From JAABRU01 sp041390465 (GTDB lineage Bacteria > Desulfobacterota > Desulfobacteria > Desulfobacterales > Desulfococcaceae), in assembly GCA_041390465.1 (NCBI GenBank), contig JAWKPW010000017.1, forward strand, positions 1 through 64,000: a stretch of DNA of 64,000 nucleotides, in the 5' to 3' direction. The position numbers and the translations under genes are program-made. The notes beneath the pieces were generated by a model that searched no databases, was not told the origin of the DNA, and was given only the letters and a program-made list of their open reading frames with translations. Below, piece after piece: positions 28,074 to 36,511 of this stretch; positions within the stretch are counted from its first letter, which is position 1; each line of letters starts with the position of its first letter.

Positions 28074-28163
28074 ATGAACAGTAAAATTATCCGCATTTGA
28101 CGCGCAGAACCGAATCTCAGGTCAGGCAGGGGCTTCTGGCAGGTTGTCAGTGATCTGCTTCCG

Positions 28164-30788
28164 ATGAAAGCAGACCGAGTCCGGATCTGTTCACCTCTGC
28201 ACTGCGTTCCCATCCCGTGTATGGAAAACATGTTGGAGCAGTTTCCTTTCACAATATCCGGAACCGCCCCGCCCGAAGTTTCTTTGTCTGAAATCTGCCG
28301 TCTAAAGATCAAAACCGGGAATCAGGATTCCTTCCGGCTCTGCCTGAAACTGTCCCACAAAATCTACAGTTTCAAATGCGAAAAAAATGAATCTTGGTAT
28401 ATTTCCTATCTTTACAAGGGAATTGCCCAGATTGGAATGCACCTGACCAATCCGGGCATCACCAATGTGCTCTTCGGCATATCAGAGCAGCCGGAGCATC
28501 TGATCCATCCTGTGGACAGGGCTCTGGGTTTTCGGGCAGTGATGAGTGCAGCCATTATGCACAGAAATCTGAAAATGGCGCTCAAATTTGCCCGGAACTG
28601 GAATGCGGTTGCAAAACAGGCCGATCTGAAGCATGAATTCTTCTGTTCGGTCATGGCGCTTCAGATTCTTCACCTGGTTTACGGAGACAGGGAAGCCTGT
28701 GCGCAGAACCTTGCACTGCTGCCTGGGGATTATCCCGCGGAATGGAAACCCGGTGTTGATTTTCTGCGGGAATGGACAGACAGCTTTTTTTCCCACAAAC
28801 CTGTGCAGACAAAAAGTTTCAGGGAACCCCATCCGTTGTTTACCGGAGTGACATGGCACTGGCCGGAAGCCATGACAAAAGGCACGTGCGCAGAGGATTT
28901 CAGCTACCTGTGTGAACTGAGAAGAAACTATTGCAACCGTCAGGCCATTGAAAATCTTTCTGTCAGTGACATTGAGCATTATGCCCTTTGCACTGCCCAG
29001 TGGGAACTGCCCGGACCTCTGAAAGAATTTGAAGAAATTCTCAAACACAAAAATGCCGAAACCCATCATCAGTTTTCCCTGACCCGCTTCATGGGAAAAT
29101 TCCGGATGCAGCAGGTGACAGAGCAAAGGGAAAAAACAGAGGTTGTGCAGCAGAATGCCGTGATTCTGTCAATGGATGTGCGCGGCTTTTCCGCATTGTG
29201 CCAGCAGTATTCCTCTGCGACAATGTTTGAAATCCTCAATCCCCTGTTCAAAATCATCCATGAGGAACTGGGAAAAGTCGGGGGAAGCATTCTGGAATTT
29301 GTCGGGGACTGCATCATTGCCCTGTTCAATGTGTTTTCAGAAGAACAGGCAGATATGCCGGATATTATCGCGCATGCCATCCGATGTTTTCAGCGGGTTC
29401 TGACCCACAGTGCCATGACAATGGAGGCCGGTCTGCCGGAAATCAAGGTGGGCATGGGCCTTGACAAAGGCTCTGTTGCCATCGGTTATCTGGGGGGACT
29501 GTCAAGATGTCATCTCACGGTCATCGGCAACACCATCAATTTGGCCACCCGGATTGAATCCCAGACCAAAGAGGTTCCGGCAAACATGCTGGTTTCCGAA
29601 TACTGTTTTGACAGCAGAGAGCCGGATATCTGGAAACATCCCGCGAAAATCAATTTTTCCCTTCGGGATCTGAAGATTATACAGATCCGGCATATGAAAC
29701 CGGTTCATGTTTACGCTGTGAGTCCTCTGCTGCGCTACCGGGTGGATTTTGTTCCCATGGGATTTGTTGCCATGCCGGAAAAGGCTGTGGTCTACATTGA
29801 CACAGGAAACGCCTGTCAGCACGGCATTCTTGATCATCATTTTTCCGGCCGCGAAACAGACAGCGCGTGTGAACTGCTGCTGAAAAGACCGGAACTGCTT
29901 CTTGAGCATATCCGGGGAATTCCGGATTCCAAAATAGAATTCCGCGTTCACACCATGCCGGATCTGGACTGCGCTGCCACCCTGTATGCGGCCTATGACA
30001 TCAAAGATGACAAAAAGGAGAGCCGCAGATCCCTTCTGGAAAAACTGGGCAGGTATGTGGGACAGACGGATCAGGGACTGATCCCTGATGCGGATCGTCT
30101 GGCAGATTCCCTTTACGGCATATTCATGGCACACCAGCATCTTGTCAGAAAAAGATCCTCGCCGGCAAAAGCGGATCTTCGTCTGCTTGAGGCCGGACTG
30201 CGGGTGATTGACGCGGCCATGTACCTTATGGAAAAAAATCCGGATGCGGCATTTTCCTCTGTGTTTGTGCAGGAACCGGAATGGTTTCCGGAAGAAAGGG
30301 AACTGATCCGAACGGATCGCTCGCAGTATGAACTTGACATTTCCCATCCGGAAAGCAGAATCTACACAGCCCGGATCAACCGGCCGGAAACGGGAGATTC
30401 CCGGAAAGTCACAGGACTGTGGCTGCACAAACCCGGAAGCCGGTTTTTCAAGCAATGGGCAAGAACCGATCCCCGCGCGCCCGGAGGCAAGGGGTATGTG
30501 CTGCTTGCGGTGGATCAGTCCGGAGAAAAAAAGAACCGGTTTGTCATCAGTGTGGACCCGGAATCCGGATGCAATCTGGAAGGGCTGGGGGAAGTGCTGG
30601 AAAAGCAGGAATTTGAAAAACGGGAAAAAGAGGGAAAGCCGCGTCCGGCAGAGCCCAGACGTTTTCCCGCGAACAATGCGGATCCCTGGTATTTCGGATG
30701 GGGACATGCCTTTACCATTGTGGATTCCCCCAGAGAAGGAACGATTCTGACCGCAGAAGAGGTGCAGGCCCTCCATGAAAGATGGTGA
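28164..30788 (+). CDS. Class III nucleotidyl cyclase fused to a DHH-like C-terminal region
   Basis: 874 residues, no membrane segment. Residues 1-320: helical N-region of unknown type. About 330-510: class III cyclase with both metal aspartates (SMDVRGFSAL; EFVGDCIIALF) and the transition-state Asn/Arg (GNTINLATRIES). The base-selecting position before LTVIGN is His (RCHLTVIG) where adenylate cyclases have Asp. About 540-620: VVYIDTGN, GILDHHFSG, HTMPDLDCAATLYAAYDI, arranged like the DHH and metal motifs of DHH phosphoesterases but in unusual order. The C-terminus (ADPWYFGWGHAFTIVDSPRE) is a further conserved-looking block. An in-frame ATG at 28074 with a strong GGGAGG site meets TGA nine codons later, so the native start may be upstream and damaged. 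Product could make and degrade a cyclic nucleotide in one chain; that is inference. Confidence 0.8.
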   Translation: MKADRVRICSPLHCVPIPCMENMLEQFPFTISGTAPPEVSLSEICRLKIKTGNQDSFRLCLKLSHKIYSFKCEKNESWYISYLYKGIAQIGMHLTNPGITNVLFGISEQPEHLIHPVDRALGFRAVMSAAIMHRNLKMALKFARNWNAVAKQADLKHEFFCSVMALQILHLVYGDREACAQNLALLPGDYPAEWKPGVDFLREWTDSFFSHKPVQTKSFREPHPLFTGVTWHWPEAMTKGTCAEDFSYLCELRRNYCNRQAIENLSVSDIEHYALCTAQWELPGPLKEFEEILKHKNAETHHQFSLTRFMGKFRMQQVTEQREKTEVVQQNAVILSMDVRGFSALCQQYSSATMFEILNPLFKIIHEELGKVGGSILEFVGDCIIALFNVFSEEQADMPDIIAHAIRCFQRVLTHSAMTMEAGLPEIKVGMGLDKGSVAIGYLGGLSRCHLTVIGNTINLATRIESQTKEVPANMLVSEYCFDSREPDIWKHPAKINFSLRDLKIIQIRHMKPVHVYAVSPLLRYRVDFVPMGFVAMPEKAVVYIDTGNACQHGILDHHFSGRETDSACELLLKRPELLLEHIRGIPDSKIEFRVHTMPDLDCAATLYAAYDIKDDKKESRRSLLEKLGRYVGQTDQGLIPDADRLADSLYGIFMAHQHLVRKRSSPAKADLRLLEAGLRVIDAAMYLMEKNPDAAFSSVFVQEPEWFPEERELIRTDRSQYELDISHPESRIYTARINRPETGDSRKVTGLWLHKPGSRFFKQWARTDPRAPGGKGYVLLAVDQSGEKKNRFVISVDPESGCNLEGLGEVLEKQEFEKREKEGKPRPAEPRRFPANNADPWYFGWGHAFTIVDSPREGTILTAEEVQALHERW

Positions 30789-30819
30789 CAGGCGGGCTGT
30801 TTTATTTCCTCAGGTTTGA

Positions 30820-30952
30820 TATATAGGTTTCAAGATAATATTTTTGGGGTTCCGTGTAGGCTGGGGTGAGGGACGAACCCCAACATCCTGAATCTGTTGG
30901 GGTTCGTCCCTCACCCCAACCTGCCAAAAATAATTATCTTAAAAGCTATATA
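30820..30952. repeat. Long two-layer palindrome between cyclase and HEPN gene
   Basis: Inner arms of 28 bases with one mismatch (AGGCTGGGGTGAGGGACGAA.. to 30885 and its complement 30895-30922) are flanked by a second pair, TATATAGGTTTCAAGATAAT.TTTTTGG against CCAAAAATAATTATCTTAAAAGCTATATA. MITE-like shape. As RNA it would be a very strong hairpin and probably ends the cyclase transcript. Confidence 0.8.
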
Positions 30953-30998
30953 AGCATCTCACACAGACAATTGTCCATCCTCACAGGAGATTGTTAAA

Positions 30999-31988
30999 AT
31001 GGAAGAAAAAAACGCGGATGAAATCATCAAAAAGTATCCCTACCCGATTGCCATCCTGTACCGGATTGCAGCGGGTCTGAATCTGAAAGAAGACCCGGAC
31101 AAAAAACTCGAATACATTCTGCAGACAGCAGAATCCGCAGCCCGGCTGGTGGGCATCATTGCCCTTGCAGAACTTATCAGCTTGAAAGAAAAAGAAAATA
31201 TTGAAATTCCCAACAGCATAAAATCTGATTTCAAAAAAAACATCAGACGTCCCGGTTTCGGCATCTGGATGAACTTTGCGCGGGAGGGACTTGTCTTTCT
31301 GCAGGATACGGGTGCAAAAATTGTCATGCCGGAACTCAACGATCTGTTCTATGAAAACAGAAAGGAAAGCGAATTCAAGACTGCTTTGGACAAACTCATC
31401 AAACTGCGAAACGCGATTGCCCATCACAAGGTGGTTCTGGATACAAAAGACAAGCAGGAGAGCGCGGCTGCCATCTCCCTCAATTATCTGCACACTGCCC
31501 TGCATCGTCTGGAATTTCTCAAACAGGTCAGTTTCGGCTATATCAAATCCATTGAGGTGAACAAAAAACCCCGGCAGGATCCGGAATTTCTGCACAAGGG
31601 CAAAACCCTCAAGGGTGACAGCATCGGCAAGGGCATCAATCTGAGCAGCACACTGCACAGTTTCAAGGAGACCGACACCGTCATCATCCGCTATGACGCG
31701 GAAAACTATCTGAACCTGTATCCTTTTTACATTTATGAGGAATCCGCGGGTGATGCCGCGGATGTCTTCTATTATAACGGCACAGAGGGAAAACGGCTGG
31801 AATATATCGGCATTGACCCGGGCGGCAAATTCTTTGTGGAAAACAGACAGCAGGAGCAAAGTCTGGATGTGGATGAGGAATTTGATCTGCTGATGTCCGG
31901 AAAGGCGCGCAGCACAGACAGGGAAAATGTGAAATTTTCCCCGGAACTGCATCAGGAGTTTGATCATATTGCGGATCTGCTTGGATAA
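30999..31988 (+). CDS. HEPN-motif protein upstream of the nSTAND gene
   Basis: 329 residues behind AGGAG. Helical N-terminal half ending with LRNAIAHHKVV (about residues 138-150), an R-x4-H motif of the HEPN/abortive-infection style, often a ribonuclease site; here RNAIAH. The C-terminal half is beta-rich (TVIIRYDAENYLNLYPFYIY, VFYYNGTEGKRLEYIGI). Not recognised as a named family. It ends 15 bases before the nSTAND gene and is surely co-transcribed, so it is a likely partner or effector of that NTPase. Confidence 0.65.
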   Translation: MEEKNADEIIKKYPYPIAILYRIAAGLNLKEDPDKKLEYILQTAESAARLVGIIALAELISLKEKENIEIPNSIKSDFKKNIRRPGFGIWMNFAREGLVFLQDTGAKIVMPELNDLFYENRKESEFKTALDKLIKLRNAIAHHKVVLDTKDKQESAAAISLNYLHTALHRLEFLKQVSFGYIKSIEVNKKPRQDPEFLHKGKTLKGDSIGKGINLSSTLHSFKETDTVIIRYDAENYLNLYPFYIYEESAGDAADVFYYNGTEGKRLEYIGIDPGGKFFVENRQQEQSLDVDEEFDLLMSGKARSTDRENVKFSPELHQEFDHIADLLG

Positions 31989-32003
31989 ACAGGAGGTTGT
32001 ATC

Positions 32004-35000
32004 ATGAAAGAACCCAACGCGTTTGAAGCCTTTCTGGAAGATTTTCTGGAAAAAGAAGATATCCGCGAGGAACAGGAGCCTGCGGAAGAACCGCAGAAAG
32101 ATACGGCAGAAGAAAAAGAGCCGGAACCCGGCCCCCACAATCCCTTCAAATTTCTGGATGCCTATACAGCCGAGGATCGGGAAATCTTTTTTGGCAGAGA
32201 TTTGGAAATTGCGGAACTCTACCATCAGGCATTCAGCCACAAGGTGACGGTTGTTTTCGGAAATTCCGGAACCGGCAAAACCTCTCTGGTGCAGTGCGGA
32301 CTGTTTTCCCGGATCAGACCGGAAAAAGCCGCATTCTTTCTCATCCGTTCCGGAATGGATCCCTTTGCATCCCTGAAAAATGACTGCATTGAAAAAATCA
32401 TAACATATGATGATAAAAGTGATTTGTATGAAAATCTTGCCAGCGCTTCCGGGACTGTGAAAAAAACCCTGTTTCTGTTTTTCGATCAGTTTGAGGAAAT
32501 CTTCATTCTCCAGTCTGTGGAAACCCGGAAAAACATGGCGGTTCTGCTGAAAAAAATCATTGCCTCGGATCTGGATATCAAAATCATCCTGGGAATCCGG
32601 GAGGAATACTTTGCCCGTCTGATTGAATTTGAACGGGTGGTGCCGGATATTCTGTCCAACCGGATCTGGGTGCGCAGCATGTCCCGCATGCAGGTGGAAA
32701 GTGTAATTGTCAGTCCCTGCCGGGTATGCGGCGTCGCGATTGACCCGGATGTTCCCGGACAGGTCATCACCGAGCTTTCCCAGGGCAGGGAAGGCATGGA
32801 ACTTCCCTATGTGCAGGTGGTGATGGACAGACTGTACCGCCGGGCAATGGAACGGGATCCCCGTCAGCCCCATATCAAAGCACAGGATTTTCAGACCCAG
32901 GGCGGGGTGAAAAACATCCTGTCCGCTTTTATCGAAGAGCAGATTGCTGACATGCCGGAGGAGGAAACCGCAAGGCAGGTGCTTAAGTCTCTGATTACAG
33001 CCGAAGGCACCAAGCGGATTGCGGATATGGCAGGAATCAGCGACACAGCCGAAAATTATGGAAACCGCATTGAACCTCTGATCCTGCGGGAGATTTTGAG
33101 AAAACTGGTTTTCAAACGGATTCTCCGGGAAGATCCGGACAATGGTCTGTATGAACTCCGCCATGATTTTCTGGCACATACCATCCGGCAGTGGATGACC
33201 GGCATTGAGCAGGAACTGATGGAAGTGCGTCAGACCGTTGAGAACCGGTTCCGGGAGTATCAGCAGATCAGAAATGCCTCTGCCCCGTCCGGATCGGTTC
33301 CGGGCAGCAAACCCTTTGACAGAAAACGGCTGGCATTGCTGGACAGGGCTGCGCTGCAATACATCGCACCGTATGAAAGCCGTCTGCATCTGAAAGATGA
33401 ACTGACGGATTTTATGGAAAAAAGCAAAAAAGAGGCTGAAAAAAGCCGGAAAATGCGGATGCTTGTTCTGGCTGCAGCGCTCGCTGTTTTTGTGCTCACA
33501 GTTTCTGCTCTGGGAATCTTCGGATATGCCAAGTCTGTGGAGGCCACCAGACAGGCGGCAAAGGCAGAGGCAAAGGCAAAGGAGGCAGAGCAGAAAGGAA
33601 AGGAAGCCAAAGAACGCTTAACTGAAGCCCGGCTGAATCTGGGGTTTGTGTTCACGGAAAAAGCCGGAAGTGCGGCAATGAACAGAAATTTCAATGCCGC
33701 AAGGCTGTATGCCCTTCATTCTCTGGCAAATTTTGATCTGGGAAAGGCAGGAGAGGAAAAGGCAAATGCCTCCGGAATCCTGCTCAGTTGTCCGGACTGT
33801 CCGCAGATTTTTGTTTCACCCGCGGACGCTCATCATCAGGGAGCAGTCAACACCCTTGCCTTTTCCCCTGATGGAAAAATGCTTGCGTCCGGATCAGATG
33901 ACAAAACCATCCGCATCTGGGATGTGGAAGGCGGAAAGGAAAAAACCGTGCTGACCGGACACAGCGAACCGGTCAGGACGCTGGATTTTTCCTCTGATGG
34001 CAGGTTTCTGGCTTCCGGCGCCGGGGCCAGATCATCCTCAGACCACAGCATTCGTCTCTGGGATGCGGAAAGCGGAAAAGAAAAAGCACAGCTCACAGGA
34101 CATGGGGATTCTGTCATGTGTGTGCATTTTTCGCCTGACGGCAAAACCCTGGCATCCGGGTCATGGGACAAAACGATCCGGCTGTGGGATATGGAAACCC
34201 TGCAAGAAAAGATGCGGTTCACAGGACATGAGGCCGCTGTGTTAAGTGTAAGTTTTTCGCCTGATGGCAAAACCCTGGCGTCCGGATCATGGGACAAAAT
34301 CATCCGTGTCTGGGATGCGGAAACCGGAAAGGAACGGGCACAGCTCAAAGGCCATGAGGGACCTGTGCCGGTTCTGTGTTTTTCGTCTGATGGCAAAACC
34401 CTGGCATCGGGATCATGGGACAAAAGCATCCGGCTGTGGGATATGGAAACGCTGAAAGAAAAAGGCGTGATGCGCAAAGAACATGCCTCCTTTGTTTCCA
34501 GCCTGCATTTTTCACCGGATGGAAAAACTTTGGTTTCAGGGGGATCTGACAGCACCATCCGGCTGTGGGATGCGGAAACCGGAAAGGAAAAAGCCGTGCT
34601 GAACGGATACAGGGACGCGGTTGTCACTGCGGTTTTCTCACCGGACGGCAGAATACTGGCATCCGGAGCGGGAAGGAGTTTCTCTGCTTCCTCTTTTTCC
34701 GCAGACAATGCCATCCGGCTGTGGGATGCGGAAATCATAAAAGAAAGAAACGTGCTGACCGGTCATGCCGATGCCCTGTCCAGTGTGCATTTTTCGCCGG
34801 ACGGAAAAACCCTGGCTTCCGGGGCAGGGAGCTGGAGAAATTCTGCAGACAATGCCATCCGCCTGTGGGATACGGAAACCGGAAAGGAAAAGGAGCGGCT
34901 GACCGGGCATGCGGATGCGGTCAGGACGGTGCGTTTTTCGCCGGACGGAAAAACTCTGGTTTCGGGATCTTCTGACAAAAGCATCCGGGTGTGGGATGCG

Positions 35001-36065
35001 GAAACCGGAAAGGAAAAAGCTGTGCTGAACGGACACGGAGAAGCGGTCACCAGTATAAGTTTTTCTCCGGACGGAAAAATTCTGGCTTCCGGTTCCGGTG
35101 CCAGGCCATCCCCGTCCTCTGCATCCGCGGACAGCAGCATCCGGCTGTGGGATATGGAAAGCGGAAAGGAAAAGGCTCTGCTGGGCAGATACCCTTTTCC
35201 TGTTCTGGCAGTATGTTTTTCTCCGGACGGGAAAATTCTGGCTTCCGGAGGCGGAAGCATTGGAAGAGATTCTCCTGACAACGGCATCCGCCTGTGGGAT
35301 GTGAAAAGCGGAAAAGAAATGACGGTTCTCAAAGGACATGCAAAGGCCGTAACCAGCCTTGATTTTTCACCGGACGGAAAAATGCTGGCTTCCGGCTCCT
35401 CTGACAATGACATACGCCTGTGGAATATCGATACTGCGACAGGCGCGGCAGGCGAAAGAGCCGTGCTTAAAGGACATGCAAAAGCGGTCCTTTCTGTCAG
35501 TTTTTCACCGGACGGCAGAATGCTGGCTTCCGCATCATTTGACAACAGCATCCGGGTGTGGGATGCGGAAACCGGAAAGGAAAAAGCCGTGCTTGACAGG
35601 CATATGGAACCTGTCATGAGTGTGCGTTTCTCGCCTGACGGCAAAACCCTGGCATCCGGATCATGGGACAAAAGCATCTGTCTGTGGGATCTGTCCCGGC
35701 TGCATGATCTCCGCTCCCTTGGGGAACAAATCACGGAAGCTGAGGAAAGGTATCATCTGAAACTGGTGAAAATGGAACTGCTTCCTGTTGAACCCTCAAA
35801 AGAGTTCCATCCGCCCCGATGGCCCAAAACCCATCCTTTTCACTGGCTTGCCAAAGCCGAATCCGGCAATGCCGATGCAATGACAGAACTGGGAATTATT
35901 TATGACCGGGACAATGAACTGGATAAGGCATATCACTGGTATTCGAAAGCCATAACTGCCGGAAGCCAAAGGGCCGAAGAACGCATGAAAATCTTCCGGC
36001 AGTGGCTGACGCTGCATAAGGAAAAATACCCGGAAGCGTATGGGAAATACTGTCCTGAACCCTGA
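32004..36065 (+). CDS. nSTAND-type NTPase with 14 WD40 repeats and Sel1-like tail
   Basis: 1353 residues behind AGGAGGTTGTATC. Acidic N-terminus; STAND entry NPFKFLDAYTAEDREIFFGR; Walker A GNSGTGKTS (about 86-95); Walker B LFLFFDQFEEIF (about 156-167); ELRHDFLAHTIRQWM ending the NTPase region; one membrane helix near 485-508 (LVLAAALAVFVLTVSALGI); Ala/Lys/Glu coiled coil; 14 WD40 repeats (about 607-1230), enough for two seven-blade propellers; tail PKTHPFHWLAKAESGNADAM to EAYGKYCPEP with Sel1-like helices. Several repeats share the identical GSWDK loop, whereas five carry Ser-rich inserts. Signal-sensing, threshold-type effector; likely target recognition by the propellers, with output by the HEPN-motif partner. 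Intact paralogue of the relic at 17405-22935. Confidence 0.9.
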   Translation: MKEPNAFEAFLEDFLEKEDIREEQEPAEEPQKDTAEEKEPEPGPHNPFKFLDAYTAEDREIFFGRDLEIAELYHQAFSHKVTVVFGNSGTGKTSLVQCGLFSRIRPEKAAFFLIRSGMDPFASLKNDCIEKIITYDDKSDLYENLASASGTVKKTLFLFFDQFEEIFILQSVETRKNMAVLLKKIIASDLDIKIILGIREEYFARLIEFERVVPDILSNRIWVRSMSRMQVESVIVSPCRVCGVAIDPDVPGQVITELSQGREGMELPYVQVVMDRLYRRAMERDPRQPHIKAQDFQTQGGVKNILSAFIEEQIADMPEEETARQVLKSLITAEGTKRIADMAGISDTAENYGNRIEPLILREILRKLVFKRILREDPDNGLYELRHDFLAHTIRQWMTGIEQELMEVRQTVENRFREYQQIRNASAPSGSVPGSKPFDRKRLALLDRAALQYIAPYESRLHLKDELTDFMEKSKKEAEKSRKMRMLVLAAALAVFVLTVSALGIFGYAKSVEATRQAAKAEAKAKEAEQKGKEAKERLTEARLNLGFVFTEKAGSAAMNRNFNAARLYALHSLANFDLGKAGEEKANASGILLSCPDCPQIFVSPADAHHQGAVNTLAFSPDGKMLASGSDDKTIRIWDVEGGKEKTVLTGHSEPVRTLDFSSDGRFLASGAGARSSSDHSIRLWDAESGKEKAQLTGHGDSVMCVHFSPDGKTLASGSWDKTIRLWDMETLQEKMRFTGHEAAVLSVSFSPDGKTLASGSWDKIIRVWDAETGKERAQLKGHEGPVPVLCFSSDGKTLASGSWDKSIRLWDMETLKEKGVMRKEHASFVSSLHFSPDGKTLVSGGSDSTIRLWDAETGKEKAVLNGYRDAVVTAVFSPDGRILASGAGRSFSASSFSADNAIRLWDAEIIKERNVLTGHADALSSVHFSPDGKTLASGAGSWRNSADNAIRLWDTETGKEKERLTGHADAVRTVRFSPDGKTLVSGSSDKSIRVWDAETGKEKAVLNGHGEAVTSISFSPDGKILASGSGARPSPSSASADSSIRLWDMESGKEKALLGRYPFPVLAVCFSPDGKILASGGGSIGRDSPDNGIRLWDVKSGKEMTVLKGHAKAVTSLDFSPDGKMLASGSSDNDIRLWNIDTATGAAGERAVLKGHAKAVLSVSFSPDGRMLASASFDNSIRVWDAETGKEKAVLDRHMEPVMSVRFSPDGKTLASGSWDKSICLWDLSRLHDLRSLGEQITEAEERYHLKLVKMELLPVEPSKEFHPPRWPKTHPFHWLAKAESGNADAMTELGIIYDRDNELDKAYHWYSKAITAGSQRAEERMKIFRQWLTLHKEKYPEAYGKYCPEP

Positions 36066-36180
36066 TTCACATGATTAACGGATTGAAAAACCAGACAAAT
36101 CATAACTGATGTCACGCCGGATCGTCATGCATTTCCGGAACCCTGTTAATCCGTTAATCAGGGTTCAGACAATCCCTGAC
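36061..36180. repeat. GTCTGAACC-type palindrome after the nSTAND gene
   Basis: GTCCTGAACCCTGATTCACATGATTAACGG, containing the gene's stop codon, faces CCGTTAATCAGGGTTCAGACAATCC at 36150-36172. This shows the source arrangement of the tail-plus-palindrome scraps at 22.9-28 kb. Confidence 0.7.
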
Positions 36181-36284
36181 TCTGCCTGTGTAAGATTTTT
36201 CCCCATACCATATTTCATGTTTTTCCTTATTGCTTATTGTTGCTGTTTAAAATATCATAATGCCGGTTCAAGGAGAGAATCAAA

Positions 36285-36400
36285 ATATGACAACTTTCAA
36301 AATAAACAGCCTGACGCCCGGAGGTGAACCTCCGGGCTGATTCCGCAAAGCCGGGTGATCCCGGCTGTCCCGGAGCCTCCTTCCGGAGGTTTTTTCTGAT
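36285..36400 (+). ncRNA. Structured leader RNA with terminator (riboswitch candidate)
   Basis: Three consecutive stems: GCCCGGAGGTGAACCTCCGGGC (36315-36336), a CGCAAAGCC-containing stem AGCCGGGTGATCCCGGCT (about 36350-36368), then CCTCCTTCCGGAGGTTTTTT (36378-36397), a canonical intrinsic terminator. CGCAAAGCC is the conserved phrase in the second half of GEMM/c-di-GMP-I riboswitches, but the tetraloop-receptor half is not obvious, so the class is uncertain. It precedes the Cache-MFS gene by about 110 bases. Confidence 0.5.
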
Positions 36401-36511
36401 TCATTCCAAAGCCTCAGCCCGGGCGGGAAATCCGCATGCTGTTTCATTTGCCGCAGTGACTCCGGCAACGGATTTGATTCACTGTCACAGTATTGATTGC
36501 AAATTCTCATT

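Noticed and set aside
28074..28100. Short leader peptide MNSKIIRI
   Set aside because: The good ribosome site and in-frame position make a damaged native start of the cyclase gene more likely than a real leader peptide; undecided, so not listed as a gene.
29502..30776. 424-codon minus-strand open frame
   Set aside because: Antisense of the cyclase-DHH gene; compositional shadow.
30981..33389. 802-codon minus-strand open frame
   Set aside because: Antisense of the HEPN-motif and nSTAND genes, which have ribosome sites and clear Walker motifs on the plus strand.
33836..35734. Two long minus-strand frames with repeated SHSRM/PSGEK phrases
   Set aside because: The repetition is the reverse complement of the WD40 repeats, not an independent repeat protein.
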